Shown here piece by piece: positions 37,545-47,392 of a stretch of 64,000 nt of DNA; positions within the stretch are counted from its first letter, which is position 1, and every line of letters begins with the position of its first letter. The notes below the pieces were generated by a model that did no database searches, was not told the origin of the DNA, and saw only the letters and a list, made by a program, of their open reading frames with translations. Where the stretch lies: assembly GCA_016721825.1 (NCBI GenBank), contig JADKHI010000001.1, positions 496,001-560,000 of the forward strand, written 5' to 3'. The DNA comes from Flavobacteriales bacterium (GTDB lineage Bacteria > Bacteroidota > Bacteroidia > Flavobacteriales_F > PHOS-HE28). Made by a program: the position numbers and the translations under genes.

Positions 37545-39095
37545 ATGGAACGCACGGTGGACATCGCCCTGCCACCGCACGAAGCCTCGCAGCAGACCTT
37601 GGTGATCGAGGCCGCCGCAGAGGCAGCTGGTCTCACGCCTGCTCAGGTCCAGGGGTGGCGCGTGGACAAGCGCTCCATCGATGCCCGCAGCCGGGTGCCC
37701 TTGTTCCGGTTGCGCGTTACGATCAGCACTGACCATGCACTTCAGGCCGAGCCCATGGCGCGACCTGACCTGCCCCACGTGCATGGTCGCCCCCCAGTGA
37801 TCATCATTGGCTGCGGCCCTGCCGGGCTTTTTGCCGCGCTCCGTTGCATCCAACGTGGCTTCCGCCCGATCATTCTTGAACGGGGCAAGGATGTGCGCAG
37901 CCGCCGCCGCGACCTGGCCGCCATCAACCGTGAGCATGTGGTGGACCCCGACAGCAACTACTGCTTTGGCGAGGGTGGTGCCGGCACTTACAGCGATGGC
38001 AAGCTGTACACGCGAAGCACCAAGCGCGGCGATGTGGAAGGTGTGCTGAGGACGCTCGTTGGCTTCGGGGCTTCCGCGGACATTCTGGTGGACGCACACC
38101 CGCACATCGGCACCAACAAGCTCCCCGGCATCATCACCGCTATGCGTGAAGCCTTGATCGAGGCGGGCGGTGAAGTGCTGTTCAACCAACGTGTGTGCGA
38201 CCTCCTCATCGAAAATGGGCACATCATAGGCGTGTTGACGGCCACCGGCGAGGAACATCGGGCGGAGCATGTGGTGCTTGCCACGGGACATAGCGCACGC
38301 GACATCTTCCAGCTGCTTCACGACAAGGGCATCGCCATTGAACGCAAGGACTTCGCGCTGGGCGTGCGTATCGAGCATCCACAATCCGTCATCGATCGGA
38401 TCCGCTACCACTGCGATGTGCGCGACCCCTACCTGCCACCTGCGAGCTACAACGCGGTGCAACAAGTGAACGGTGCGGGTGTCTACAGCTTTTGCATGTG
38501 TCCGGGCGGTATCATCGCTCCGTGTGCGACGGCTCCGGGCGAAGTGGTCACCAACGGCTGGAGCCCCAGCAAACGCAACAACCCCTTCGCCAACTCGGGC
38601 ATTGTGGTGGAACTGCGTGGTGAGATGCTGAAAGGCCTGGCCAACGACCCGCTCGGCGGCATGCGGTTCCAGAGGTCCGTGGAACAAGCTGCATGGAAAG
38701 CGGGCGGCGAGCGACAATCAGCCCCGGCGCAACGCATGGAGGATTTCATCCTGCGGCGTGCGAGCACCGACCTGCCCCCATGCAGCTATCAGCCCGGGAT
38801 CGTACCTGTGACCTTGGACGACCTGCTGCCTGCGGACGTGAGCCAGCGGCTACGCGAAGGCTTGAAGGCGTTCGGCGATAAGATGCGAGGCTACCGAACG
38901 AACGAAGCTGTGCTGGTGGCTGTGGAGAGCCGGACCAGTTCACCGGTGCGCATTCCGCGCGACCCCACCACACTTCAGCATGTGCAGGTGAAGGGATTGT
39001 ACCCCTGCGGTGAAGGTGCCGGGTATGCCGGGGGCATCATCAGCGCGGCCATTGATGGGCTCCGTGTGGTGGACGCCCTTGCATCAAAGACCTAG
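37545..39095 (+). CDS. FAD-dependent dehydrogenase (COG2509 type)
   Basis: A 516-residue flavoprotein. The N-terminal ~80 residues form a small domain (VDKRSIDARSRVPLFRLRVTI) seen in this family, followed by the dinucleotide-binding motif VIIIGCGPAGLFAALRC (about 85-101). Then come FGEGGAGTYSDGKLYTR, VDAHPHIGTNKLPGI, VLATGHSARD and YSFCMCPGGIIAP, all typical of uncharacterised FAD-dependent dehydrogenases of the COG2509 group; the C-terminus has the second FAD contact YPCGEGAGYAGGI. The substrate is unknown. It follows porT by 31 bases and converges on the TrmH-type gene. Confidence 0.88.
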   Translation: MERTVDIALPPHEASQQTLVIEAAAEAAGLTPAQVQGWRVDKRSIDARSRVPLFRLRVTISTDHALQAEPMARPDLPHVHGRPPVIIIGCGPAGLFAALRCIQRGFRPIILERGKDVRSRRRDLAAINREHVVDPDSNYCFGEGGAGTYSDGKLYTRSTKRGDVEGVLRTLVGFGASADILVDAHPHIGTNKLPGIITAMREALIEAGGEVLFNQRVCDLLIENGHIIGVLTATGEEHRAEHVVLATGHSARDIFQLLHDKGIAIERKDFALGVRIEHPQSVIDRIRYHCDVRDPYLPPASYNAVQQVNGAGVYSFCMCPGGIIAPCATAPGEVVTNGWSPSKRNNPFANSGIVVELRGEMLKGLANDPLGGMRFQRSVEQAAWKAGGERQSAPAQRMEDFILRRASTDLPPCSYQPGIVPVTLDDLLPADVSQRLREGLKAFGDKMRGYRTNEAVLVAVESRTSSPVRIPRDPTTLQHVQVKGLYPCGEGAGYAGGIISAAIDGLRVVDALASKT

Positions 39096-39101
39096 TCTTT
39101 G

Positions 39102-39842
39102 CTATCGGTTGCGCCGGGCGAACTCCATGCACAGCGCTGCGGCGGCCATGGCCACGTTGAGCGATTCCGCACCGCCCCAGTTGGGTATCGCGATGGATGA
39201 TCCAGGTTCGCAGCGCACCGCCTCCGATAGGCCATGGGATTCGCTGCCCAGGACCAGTACGGATGGCCGCTTTAATTCTGCGTCGAACACGTCCTTCCCA
39301 GAACCTTCTGCCTTGTAGATGTGGACACCTGCCGCGTGCACGCGTGTCAGCGCCTCCGGAAGCGGACCGTAGGTCACCGGTATCCGGAAGATCGAGCCCA
39401 TGCTGGCTCCTACACACTTTGGGTTGAACACATCGACCGAACCTTCCGAGCACCATACCGCCTCGGCACCGAACCGATCGGCTATGCGCAGCACGGTGCC
39501 CAGGTTCCCGGGGTCGTTGATGCCGTCCAGCGCAAGCACCATCCCTTTGGGAGCAGGCGCGGCCATGGACCGGACCTTCGGTTTGCGCACCACGGCCACC
39601 ACCTCGTTCCCGGATTCCAGCGTGCCCAACTTCTCCAGTTGATGGCCGGGATGGATAAAGGCATCCTTCAACCCAAGCTCATGTGCGGCCTCGGCGGTCG
39701 CGTGGATGGCCACCACCTCGTAGGATGAGCGCATCAATTCCTCGACGAGCTTTCTGCCCTGCACGAGGAACAAGCCCTGTTCATCGCGGTATTTCTTTTG
39801 ATGAAGCGACCGCACGCGCTTCAATCCCTCTGATCCGCTCAC
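39102..39842 (-). CDS. TrmH/SpoU-family RNA 2'-O-methyltransferase
   Basis: A SPOUT-class RNA methyltransferase of about 246 residues that methylates ribose in tRNA or 23S rRNA. N-terminal substrate-binding domain: KRVRSLHQKKYRDEQGLFLVQGRKLVEEL. SPOUT knot: VLALDGINDPGNLGTVLRIADRFGA, SVLVLGSESHGLSEAVR and SIAIPNWGGAESLNVAMAAAAL, the three standard SpoU motifs. I choose the GTG at 39842 because it starts directly before LKRVRSL, where the family normally begins; an ATG at 39893 adds 17 residues that almost reach the tamL start. Specific target RNA unknown. Confidence 0.88.
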   Translation of the reverse strand: MSGSEGLKRVRSLHQKKYRDEQGLFLVQGRKLVEELMRSSYEVVAIHATAEAAHELGLKDAFIHPGHQLEKLGTLESGNEVVAVVRKPKVRSMAAPAPKGMVLALDGINDPGNLGTVLRIADRFGAEAVWCSEGSVDVFNPKCVGASMGSIFRIPVTYGPLPEALTRVHAAGVHIYKAEGSGKDVFDAELKRPSVLVLGSESHGLSEAVRCEPGSSIAIPNWGGAESLNVAMAAAALCMEFARRNR

Positions 39843-39853
39843 TGTGTTCAGGA

Positions 39854-39861
39854 TATCTTGG
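39854..39861 (+). promoter_or_regulatory. Candidate -7 box for tamL in divergent spacer
   Basis: TATCTTGG, 33 bases before the GTG at 39895. A mirrored TATTTTG lies on the other strand at about 39873-39879 for the TrmH-type gene. Both are near matches to TAnnTTTG, suggesting a compact bidirectional promoter. Confidence 0.4.
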
Positions 39862-39894
39862 CAGCCCCGCAAAATAGACACATCACGGCGCACT

Positions 39895-42342
39895 GTGCGG
39901 CCTCTCTCCCTTCATATCCTGTGGCTTCTGGCCTGCGCGCTTCTGTGGGTGGGCTGCGACCCCGCGAAGCGTGTGCCCCAAGACCAGCACCTGCTCCACA
40001 GGAACGCGATCCAGGAACATCCGGACCCGAGGAACAAGACGTTGCCCGATGCCTTGGTCGACCAGGATGAGCTCCGATCGATCATCAAGCAAAAGCCCAA
40101 CAAGCGGGTGCTGGGCATCCCCTTCTACCTGAACGTGTACAACCTGCGCGACCCGCAACGCGTGATCGAGAAGCGACAGCGGAGCGATAGCCTCTGCCAG
40201 GTGAAGAACGAATCGCGGGCGCTGAAGGGACGCAAGCTGAAGACCTGCGACCAGATCACCCGCGGCCGGAACGGTGAGCCACCGGTGATCTTGGACACGG
40301 CACTGACCTTCCGCTCCTCCAAGCAGCTCGAACTCTACCTCATCAAGGAAGGCTTCTTCATGGCCCAGGTCAGCGACACCGTGATCTACAAGAAGCGGAA
40401 GGCTGAAGTGCAGTACCGCGTGGAGCCCGGCCCGGCCTATGTGCTGTGCGACGTGCACTGGTATGTGGACGATGAGGCCATGCACAGGAACATCCAGGAA
40501 CGTTGGAACGGAACGAACCTGAAGGTGGGTGAGCGGTTCGACGGCGACAAGCTGGACAAGGAGCGTGACCGGATCACGGCACACATGCGGGAGCTGGGCT
40601 ACCTCTACTTCAACCGTGATCTGATCACTTACGATGCCGACACCGGCATGGGCGACCATCAGGTGGACCTTTCCCTGCGGATCGAACGCCCCATGTCCCG
40701 CAGCCAGAAACAGATCTCCGGCTCACGGGAAGGCACCATCTACCATGTGGAACGAGTGATCATCGAACAGGGTGCCCGTTCGGTGGACCCTGCTGTGCGC
40801 GACACGGTGATCATGGACGGCTACGAACTGATCTACCATGGCGATAAGCCGCTGTACAAGCCGCAGGCCCTGTTGTGCGGCATGTTCCTGCATCCGGACC
40901 AACGTTTCAACCAACTGGATGCGGACCGGACCTACCGAAGGCTGACGAACCTGCGGGTGTTCGACCGGGTGGAGATCCGCTACGATACCACGGGCACCTT
41001 CCGTAGCGATGGTGTGAACTGCAGGGTGCAGCTGATGCCGAGCAAGACGCAGAGCTTTTCCACCGAAGGATTCGGCACCAACCGGGGGGGCTTCATGGGC
41101 ACCTCCTTGAGCGTGGGCTACCGCCATAAGAACCTGTTCCGGTCCATGGGCAGCATCACCGCTCAGGTGAACTTCGGATGGGAAGCGCAGCAGAGCGTGA
41201 CCGGCAGTACCGGTGAGGGGGAAGATGCCAGCAACCAGATCCGCAGCGGGGGCCTGTTCAACACCATTGAGTTCGGACCCGAGATCACCTTCCGGTTCCC
41301 CAACTTCCTGCTGCCCGTGAAGTGCGGCACCTTCGCCCGCTCCGCGGCACCTCGCACCACCATCAACATCCTTTACAATTTCCAGCAACGTCCGGACTAC
41401 ACACGGTCGCTGGCCAAGTTCAGCTTCGGCTATGAATGGAACGAGTCGCGCACCAAGACCTGGGGCCTCTTCCCGGTCGAATTGAACGTGATCAAGATCC
41501 CCTATTACGCGCCCAGCTTTCTGCAGTTCCTTCAGGAGACGAACGACCCCACGCTTACCGATAGCTACACGGACCACCTCATCCTGGGCGCCAAGGCCAT
41601 GTTCACCCTGAACACGCAGGACGTATTGCCCAAGCGGCACACCTACTTTCTGCGAACGGTGCTGCAGACATCGGGCAACCTGCTGGCTGCGCTGTACGAC
41701 CTGACCGACCAGCCGCTCACCACCGACAGCACGGGGGCGAACTTCTATACGGTGGGCAACATCCGTTTCGCCCAGTTCATCAAGCTGGATAACGACTTCC
41801 GCTATTACCTGCGCCTGCACGACAAGAGCAGCATGGCCTTCCGTGTGGCGGCCGGGGTGGGCATAGCGTATGGCAACCTGCCCGTGCTTCCGTTCGAGAC
41901 CAGCTTTTTCGGGGGTGGCGCGAACGGCATGCGGGCCTGGCAGGCACGAACGCTGGGGCCAGGTTCCTACAATGCACCGGTGAGCTACGATCGCATCGGC
42001 GACATGCACATCGAAGCGAACGCGGAGTACCGCTTCAAGCTCATCGGCTACCTCGAGGGCGCCCTGTTCGTGGACGTCGGCAACATCTGGACCTTGCGCG
42101 AGAATCCGGCGAAACCCGGAAGCGTGTTCGAAACACGGGACCTGTTGAAGGAACTCGCGATCGGTTCGGGCATTGGGGCACGCCTGAACTTCGACTTCTT
42201 CCTGGTCCGCTTCGACCTGGCCGGCCAGATGAAGGACCCTGGGCAGCCCGAGGGTCAGCGCTGGCTCTTCCAGCGGTCCGATGCCACCAGCCAACTGGGC
42301 CGTGTGCTCAACCTCAACTTGGGGATCGGCTATCCGTTCTAG
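39895..42342 (+). CDS. tamL: TamL-type Omp85 outer-membrane lipoprotein
   Basis: An 815-residue BamA/TamA-family protein with a lipoprotein signal peptide (hydrophobic LHILWLLACALLW, lipobox WVGC, lipidated C21), the hallmark of Bacteroidota TamL, the presumed outer-membrane partner of TamB in envelope biogenesis. Periplasmic POTRA-like region from about 60 to 400 (SKQLELYLIKEGFF, GERFDGDKLDKERDRITAHMRELGYLYFN, FNQLDADRTYRRLTNLRVFDRVEI), then an Omp85 barrel with GTNRGGFMGTSLSVGYRHKNLFR, FFGGGANGMRAWQARTLGPG and a C-terminal LNLGIGYPF. GTG 39895 is chosen because it gives the signal peptide. TamB is not in the window. Confidence 0.87.
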   Translation: MRPLSLHILWLLACALLWVGCDPAKRVPQDQHLLHRNAIQEHPDPRNKTLPDALVDQDELRSIIKQKPNKRVLGIPFYLNVYNLRDPQRVIEKRQRSDSLCQVKNESRALKGRKLKTCDQITRGRNGEPPVILDTALTFRSSKQLELYLIKEGFFMAQVSDTVIYKKRKAEVQYRVEPGPAYVLCDVHWYVDDEAMHRNIQERWNGTNLKVGERFDGDKLDKERDRITAHMRELGYLYFNRDLITYDADTGMGDHQVDLSLRIERPMSRSQKQISGSREGTIYHVERVIIEQGARSVDPAVRDTVIMDGYELIYHGDKPLYKPQALLCGMFLHPDQRFNQLDADRTYRRLTNLRVFDRVEIRYDTTGTFRSDGVNCRVQLMPSKTQSFSTEGFGTNRGGFMGTSLSVGYRHKNLFRSMGSITAQVNFGWEAQQSVTGSTGEGEDASNQIRSGGLFNTIEFGPEITFRFPNFLLPVKCGTFARSAAPRTTINILYNFQQRPDYTRSLAKFSFGYEWNESRTKTWGLFPVELNVIKIPYYAPSFLQFLQETNDPTLTDSYTDHLILGAKAMFTLNTQDVLPKRHTYFLRTVLQTSGNLLAALYDLTDQPLTTDSTGANFYTVGNIRFAQFIKLDNDFRYYLRLHDKSSMAFRVAAGVGIAYGNLPVLPFETSFFGGGANGMRAWQARTLGPGSYNAPVSYDRIGDMHIEANAEYRFKLIGYLEGALFVDVGNIWTLRENPAKPGSVFETRDLLKELAIGSGIGARLNFDFFLVRFDLAGQMKDPGQPEGQRWLFQRSDATSQLGRVLNLNLGIGYPF

Positions 42343-42386
42343 GGCAACAGGGTAACGAAGCCTGGACCTCCCCTGCCTGCTTTGCT

Positions 42387-42394
42387 TAGTTTTG
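42387..42394 (+). promoter_or_regulatory. -7 box for fbaB
   Basis: TAGTTTTG, an exact TAnnTTTG match, 25 bases before ATG 42420. No clear -33 TTG at the expected distance. Confidence 0.55.
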
Positions 42395-42419
42395 CCGACC
42401 AGTTCGAAAAACAGCTTCC

Positions 42420-43490
<1,071 letters not shown>

Positions 43491-43513
43491 GTCCCCATAG
43501 CGGTACGTGAGGA

Positions 43514-43540
43514 GCGGCGAGCGGCAGGCCCACTCGCCGC
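43514..43540 (+). terminator. Terminator-like hairpin after fbaB
   Basis: An 8-base stem GCGGCGAG (43514-43521) with CTCGCCGC (43533-43540), followed by TTGTTACTTG, 23 bases after the fbaB stop. Confidence 0.6.
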
Positions 43541-43597
43541 TTGTTACTTGTAAACTTGTCGCCCCTTTCACCACCTTCGTCCTACCGAACGATCACC

Positions 43598-44443
43598 ATG
43601 GGTTGGTTCACACGCGTCAAGGAAGGCATCACCACCTCCACAGAGGAGAAGAAAGAGACCCCGGAAGGCCTCTGGTACAAGTGCCCCGAGTGCTCCGAGA
43701 TCATGACCTCGGAGGACCACGAGAACAACCTTTGGGTCTGTGCGAAATGCAGCTACCACGAGAAGATCGGTAGCGAAGAGTACTTCGCCATCCTGTTCGA
43801 CGACCAGAAGTTCAAGGAGATCGCCGCTGACCTGATCGCCGGGGACCCCTTGCAGTTCGAGGACACCAAGCGCTATGTGGACCGTCTGGCGAAGACCCGC
43901 AAGGAAACCGGGCTGAACGATGCCCTGCGCGCTGCGGAAGGCAAGATCGAAGGCCACCTCGCGGTGATCGCTTGCATGGACTTCCGCTTCATCGGGGGTA
44001 GCATGGGTAGCGTGGTGGGCGAGAAGATCGCCCAGGCCGCTGACGTGGCCCTGAAGAAGAAATGTCCCTTCATCATCATCAGCAAGAGCGGCGGCGCCCG
44101 CATGATGGAGGCCGGTTTCAGCTTGATGCAGATGGCCAAGACCAGCGCCAAGCTCAGCATCCTCTCCAAGAAGGGCATCCCTTACATCAGCATCCTTACC
44201 GACCCCACCACCGGAGGGGTCACGGCCAGTTTTGCCATGCTAGGGGACCTGAACATCGCGGAACCCAAGGCCCTTGTCGCGTTCGCAGGCCCTCGCGTGG
44301 TGCGCGAGACCATCGGGCGTGACCTGCCCGAAGGATTCCAGACCAGCGAATTCGTGCTGGAGCATGGCTTCCTCGACAAGATCGTGGACCGCAGGCAGCT
44401 TAAGACCACCCTGGGGTCACTGTTCAAGATGTTCAAGAATTAG
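43598..44443 (+). CDS. accD: Acetyl-CoA carboxylase carboxyltransferase subunit beta
   Basis: A 281-residue beta subunit of the acetyl-CoA carboxylase carboxyltransferase, which transfers the carboxyl group from biotin to acetyl-CoA to start fatty acid synthesis. An N-terminal four-Cys zinc ribbon (C29, C32, C48, C51) is followed by the crotonase-like domain: GSMGSVVGEKIAQAAD, ISKSGGARMMEAGFSLMQMAKTSAKL, YISILTDPTTGGVTASFAMLGD and FAGPRVVRETIG. ATG 43598 (MGWFTRVKEGI) matches the usual AccD start. The alpha subunit is not in the window. A near-consensus -7 box (TAAACTTG, 43551-43558) lies upstream. Confidence 0.96.
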   Translation: MGWFTRVKEGITTSTEEKKETPEGLWYKCPECSEIMTSEDHENNLWVCAKCSYHEKIGSEEYFAILFDDQKFKEIAADLIAGDPLQFEDTKRYVDRLAKTRKETGLNDALRAAEGKIEGHLAVIACMDFRFIGGSMGSVVGEKIAQAADVALKKKCPFIIISKSGGARMMEAGFSLMQMAKTSAKLSILSKKGIPYISILTDPTTGGVTASFAMLGDLNIAEPKALVAFAGPRVVRETIGRDLPEGFQTSEFVLEHGFLDKIVDRRQLKTTLGSLFKMFKN

Positions 44444-44448
44444 GGGCC

Positions 44449-44470
44449 AAGGGCCGGTTCTCAGCCCTTT
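44449..44470 (+). terminator. Short hairpin after accD
   Basis: AAGGGC (44449-44454) pairs with GCCCTTT (44464-44470), followed by TG; 5 bases after the accD stop. Its right arm touches the -33 element of the rpsO promoter. Confidence 0.5.
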
Positions 44471-44502
44471 TGTGGCGTGCATGGGAAAAAGGTCTACATT
44501 TG
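44470..44502 (+). promoter_or_regulatory. rpsO promoter
   Basis: TTG at 44470-44472, 22 bases, then TACATTTG at 44495-44502 (exact TAnnTTTG), 27 bases before the rpsO ATG. Confidence 0.65.
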
Positions 44503-44529
44503 CCGCCTGATCGAAAAGATGCCGATCCC

Positions 44530-44799
44530 ATGCAACTGACCAAGGAGTCCAAGAAGGAGCTTTTCAAAAAGCACGGCGGTTCTGAGACCAACACCGGTAA
44601 CTCGGAGGGCCAGATCGCGATGTTCACCAAGCGCATCGAGCATTTGACCGAGCACTTGAAGCTGAACAAGAAGGACCACGCGACCACCACTTCCCTCGTG
44701 GACATGGTAGGCAAGCGCAAGCAGCTCCTGAACTACCTCAAGAACACCGATATCACGCGCTACCGTGCGATCATCGCTGAGCTGGGTCTGCGTAAATAG
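44530..44799 (+). CDS. rpsO: Small ribosomal subunit protein S15
   Basis: An 89-residue ribosomal protein S15, which binds 16S rRNA helices 20-22 and nucleates assembly of the platform. Diagnostic sequence: GNSEGQIAMFTKRIEHLTEHLKLNKKDHATT and LVDMVGKRKQLLNYLKNTDITRYRAIIAELGLRK. Length is exactly that of the family. ATG 44530 (MQLTKESKKELF) fits; the upstream frame is untranslated leader containing the promoter. It is followed by a strong hairpin and then pnp, the classic rpsO-pnp order also found in E. coli. Confidence 0.98.
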   Translation: MQLTKESKKELFKKHGGSETNTGNSEGQIAMFTKRIEHLTEHLKLNKKDHATTTSLVDMVGKRKQLLNYLKNTDITRYRAIIAELGLRK

Positions 44800-44850
44800 A
44801 CCGGTACGTGCCACCCGCGTGTGGTCGCACCGCAGTACATACTGAACGAT

Positions 44851-44883
44851 AAAGGGGCGATCGTGAGGAACGGTCGCCCCTTT
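44851..44883 (+). terminator. Terminator between rpsO and pnp
   Basis: A 10-base stem AAAGGGGCGA (44851-44860) with TCGCCCCTTT (44874-44883), followed by CACATAAAA; 51 bases after the rpsO stop. Read-through into pnp is possible. Confidence 0.75.
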
Positions 44884-44894
44884 CACATAAAACA

Positions 44895-44916
44895 GGTTCC
44901 GATGGACATCGGAACC
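44895..44916 (+). promoter_or_regulatory. Perfect palindrome in the pnp leader
   Basis: GGTTCCGATG (44895-44904) and CATCGGAACC (44907-44916) form a perfect 10-base stem with a 2-base centre, 37 bases before the pnp ATG. In E. coli the pnp leader carries a long stem cut by RNase III for autoregulation; an analogous role here is inference. Confidence 0.5.
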
Positions 44917-44953
44917 ATCAGGTAGGCAACAAGAGGAAAAAAGAAGAACGAAG

Positions 44954-47224
44954 ATGAAACCACAAGGAATTTCCAAGACCATCACAATGGGTGATGGAAG
45001 GACCATCACCATGGAGACCGGGGTGCTGGCCAAACAAGCCGATGGAGCCGTTACCGTGCGCCTGGGCGACACGATCCTGCTCGCCACCATCGTGAGCACC
45101 AAAGAGGCCCGCGAAGGCATCGACTTCCTTCCACTGACCGTGGAATACCGCGAGAAATTCAGCGCCGCCGGCCGTTTCCCCGGTGGCTTCTTCAAGCGCG
45201 AGGCGCGCATGAGCGATCATGAGACCTTGACCTGCCGCCTGGTGGACCGCGCGATCCGCCCACTCTTCCCCGAAGATTTCCATGGCGACACCCAGGTGGT
45301 GATCTCCATGATGAGCAGCGACAAGAAGAATCCCGGTGATTCCCTCGCCTGCCTGGCCGCTTCCGCATGTATCGCCGTGAGCGACGTGCCCTTCGACGGG
45401 CCTGTGAGCGAAGTGCGCGTGGCCCGTGTGGATGGCAAGTTCATCATCAACCCCATGGTGGCCGACATCGAGCGAGCCGACATCGAAATGGTCGTGGCCG
45501 GTACCGCCACCGACATCATGATGGTGGAGGGTGAGATGAAGGAGGTGCAGGAGGTGGACATGATCGAGGCGATCAAGCTGGCCCACGAAGCCATCAAGGA
45601 TCAGTGCCGTGTGATCAAGGAACTGGGTGAGGCCGTGGCGAAGAGCCATGTGAAACGCACCTACAGCCACGAGAACGCCAACCCGGAGCTGGAAAAGAAG
45701 ATCATGGACTTCTGCTACCAGAAGTACTATGACGTGGCCATGGAGGCCAGCGCCAAGGAAGTGCGCGGCGAAAAGTTCAAATCGATCAAAGAGGAGTGCA
45801 TGGCCACCCTCAGCGACGAAGAGAAGACCGACGGCGCCATGCTGGGCCGGTACTTCAAGAAGGCCATGAAGAAGGGCGTACGCAACGTGGTGCTCGACCA
45901 CGGGAAGCGCCTGGATGGTCGTAAGACCGATCAGATCCGTCCGATCTGGAGCGAGGTCGACGTGCTTCCCGGCACCCACGGCAGCGCCGTGTTCACCCGC
46001 GGAGAGACCCAGGCCATCAACGCCGTGACCTTGGGCAGTTCCATGGACGAGCAGACCGTGGACCTCGCCACCAAGAAAGGCAGCGAGAACTTCATGCTGC
46101 ACTACAACTTCCCCAGCTTCAGCACTGGTGAAGCACGCCCCATGCGCGGCCCCGGTCGTCGCGAGATCGGCCACGGCAACCTGGCGCTCCGCGCCCTGAA
46201 GCCGGTGATCCCCGGCCTGCCCGACAACCCTTACACCATCCGCCTGAACTGCGACATCCTCGAGAGCAACGGTTCAAGCTCCATGGCCACGGTATGCTCC
46301 GGCACCCTGGCCCTGATGGATGCCGGCATCAAGATCAAAGCACCTGTGAGCGGTATCGCCATGGGCATGATCAGCGACGGTACGCGCCACGCGATCCTCA
46401 GCGATATCCTTGGTGACGAGGATTTCCTGGGCGACATGGACTTCAAGATCTGCGGCACGGCGAAAGGTGTTACGGCCACCCAGATGGACATGAAGGTGGA
46501 CGGCCTCCCCTACGAAGTGTTGGCCCAAGCCTTGGAGCAAGCCCGTGTGGGCCGCCTGCACATCCTGGGTGAAATGCTGAAGACCTTGGATGCGCCCCGT
46601 GCGGACTTCAAGGAGCATGCGCCCCGCATCGTGACCATCGAGATCCCGAAAGAGAGCATCGGACCCGTGATCGGCCCTGGAGGTCGTGTGATCCAGGAGA
46701 TCCAGGCCGAGACCGGTGCACACATCAGCATCGACGAAGTGGACGGTCGTGGTGTGGTGGAGATCATGAGCGAGAACAAGGCGAGCATCGACGCCGCCCT
46801 TGCCCGTGTGAACGCCATCGCCTTCCCGCCCCAAGCCGACATCGGCGTGAACTACCGCGGCAAGGTGAAGACGATCATGCCGTACGGCGCCTTCGTGGAG
46901 ATCTTCCCCGGCACCGATGGCCTGCTGCACGTCAGCGAGCTGGACTGGAAGCGCATCGACCGCGTGGAGGATGTGCTGAAGGAAGGTGAGATGGTCGACT
47001 TCCAAGTGGTGGGCAAGGACCCCCGCACGGGCAAGTTGAAGCTCAGCCGCCGCGTGCTGCTGCCGAAGCCTGAAGGCTACGTGGAGCGCGAGCCCGCCAT
47101 GGAAGGTGGTGAGCGTCGTGAGCGCCGCGACCGGGATGACCGTCCCCGCCGCGATGACCGCCCACGTCGTGACGACCGCCCGCGCCGCGACCACGGTGGA
47201 GACCAAGGCCCCAGCCAGAACTAG
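44954..47224 (+). CDS. pnp: Polyribonucleotide nucleotidyltransferase (PNPase)
   Basis: A 756-residue phosphorolytic 3'-5' exoribonuclease of mRNA decay, forming a trimeric ring. Two RNase PH domains: the first has FLPLTVEYREKFSAAGRFPGGFFKRE; the second has RKTDQIRPIWSEVDVLPGTHGSAVFTRGETQ and VSGIAMGMISDG. Then a KH domain (ESIGPVIGPGGRVIQEIQAETGA) and an S1 domain (VNYRGKVKTIMPYGAFVEIFPGTDGLLHVSEL). The tail after about residue 715 is a charged disordered stretch with three DDRPRR units. Length is slightly above E. coli PNPase (711) because of that tail. A strong terminator follows. Confidence 0.98.
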   Translation: MKPQGISKTITMGDGRTITMETGVLAKQADGAVTVRLGDTILLATIVSTKEAREGIDFLPLTVEYREKFSAAGRFPGGFFKREARMSDHETLTCRLVDRAIRPLFPEDFHGDTQVVISMMSSDKKNPGDSLACLAASACIAVSDVPFDGPVSEVRVARVDGKFIINPMVADIERADIEMVVAGTATDIMMVEGEMKEVQEVDMIEAIKLAHEAIKDQCRVIKELGEAVAKSHVKRTYSHENANPELEKKIMDFCYQKYYDVAMEASAKEVRGEKFKSIKEECMATLSDEEKTDGAMLGRYFKKAMKKGVRNVVLDHGKRLDGRKTDQIRPIWSEVDVLPGTHGSAVFTRGETQAINAVTLGSSMDEQTVDLATKKGSENFMLHYNFPSFSTGEARPMRGPGRREIGHGNLALRALKPVIPGLPDNPYTIRLNCDILESNGSSSMATVCSGTLALMDAGIKIKAPVSGIAMGMISDGTRHAILSDILGDEDFLGDMDFKICGTAKGVTATQMDMKVDGLPYEVLAQALEQARVGRLHILGEMLKTLDAPRADFKEHAPRIVTIEIPKESIGPVIGPGGRVIQEIQAETGAHISIDEVDGRGVVEIMSENKASIDAALARVNAIAFPPQADIGVNYRGKVKTIMPYGAFVEIFPGTDGLLHVSELDWKRIDRVEDVLKEGEMVDFQVVGKDPRTGKLKLSRRVLLPKPEGYVEREPAMEGGERRERRDRDDRPRRDDRPRRDDRPRRDHGGDQGPSQN
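47135..47188 (+). repeat. Three 18-bp tandem repeats in the pnp tail
   Basis: Three head-to-tail units (47135, 47153, 47171), each encoding DDRPRR, with only synonymous differences between copies. They encode an alternating acidic/basic disordered tail. Confidence 0.8.
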
Positions 47225-47244
47225 GACCTGATACCTGAACGAAA

Positions 47245-47271
47245 GGAAGGCCGCCCGATGGGCGGCCTTCC
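47245..47271 (+). terminator. Rho-independent terminator after pnp
   Basis: A perfect 12-base stem (47245-47256 with 47260-47271), 3-base loop, followed by TCATTTCAT; 20 bases after the pnp stop. Confidence 0.88.
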
Positions 47272-47392
47272 TCATTTCATCACGATCCACGGTATCCGAT
47301 GGCTCAATTCACCCTGTGCCGTAACCAGTGCGGCCGCCTTGCCGTTCAACGGAGAGCTCTTCGCAAAATCCCCTTCTCCCGACATGGCACGT

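Noticed and set aside
40723..42294. 523-codon minus-strand reading frame opposite tamL
   Set aside because: It mirrors the codon periodicity of tamL, is rich in His, Val and Gly without any domain, and tamL has convincing Omp85 motifs throughout.
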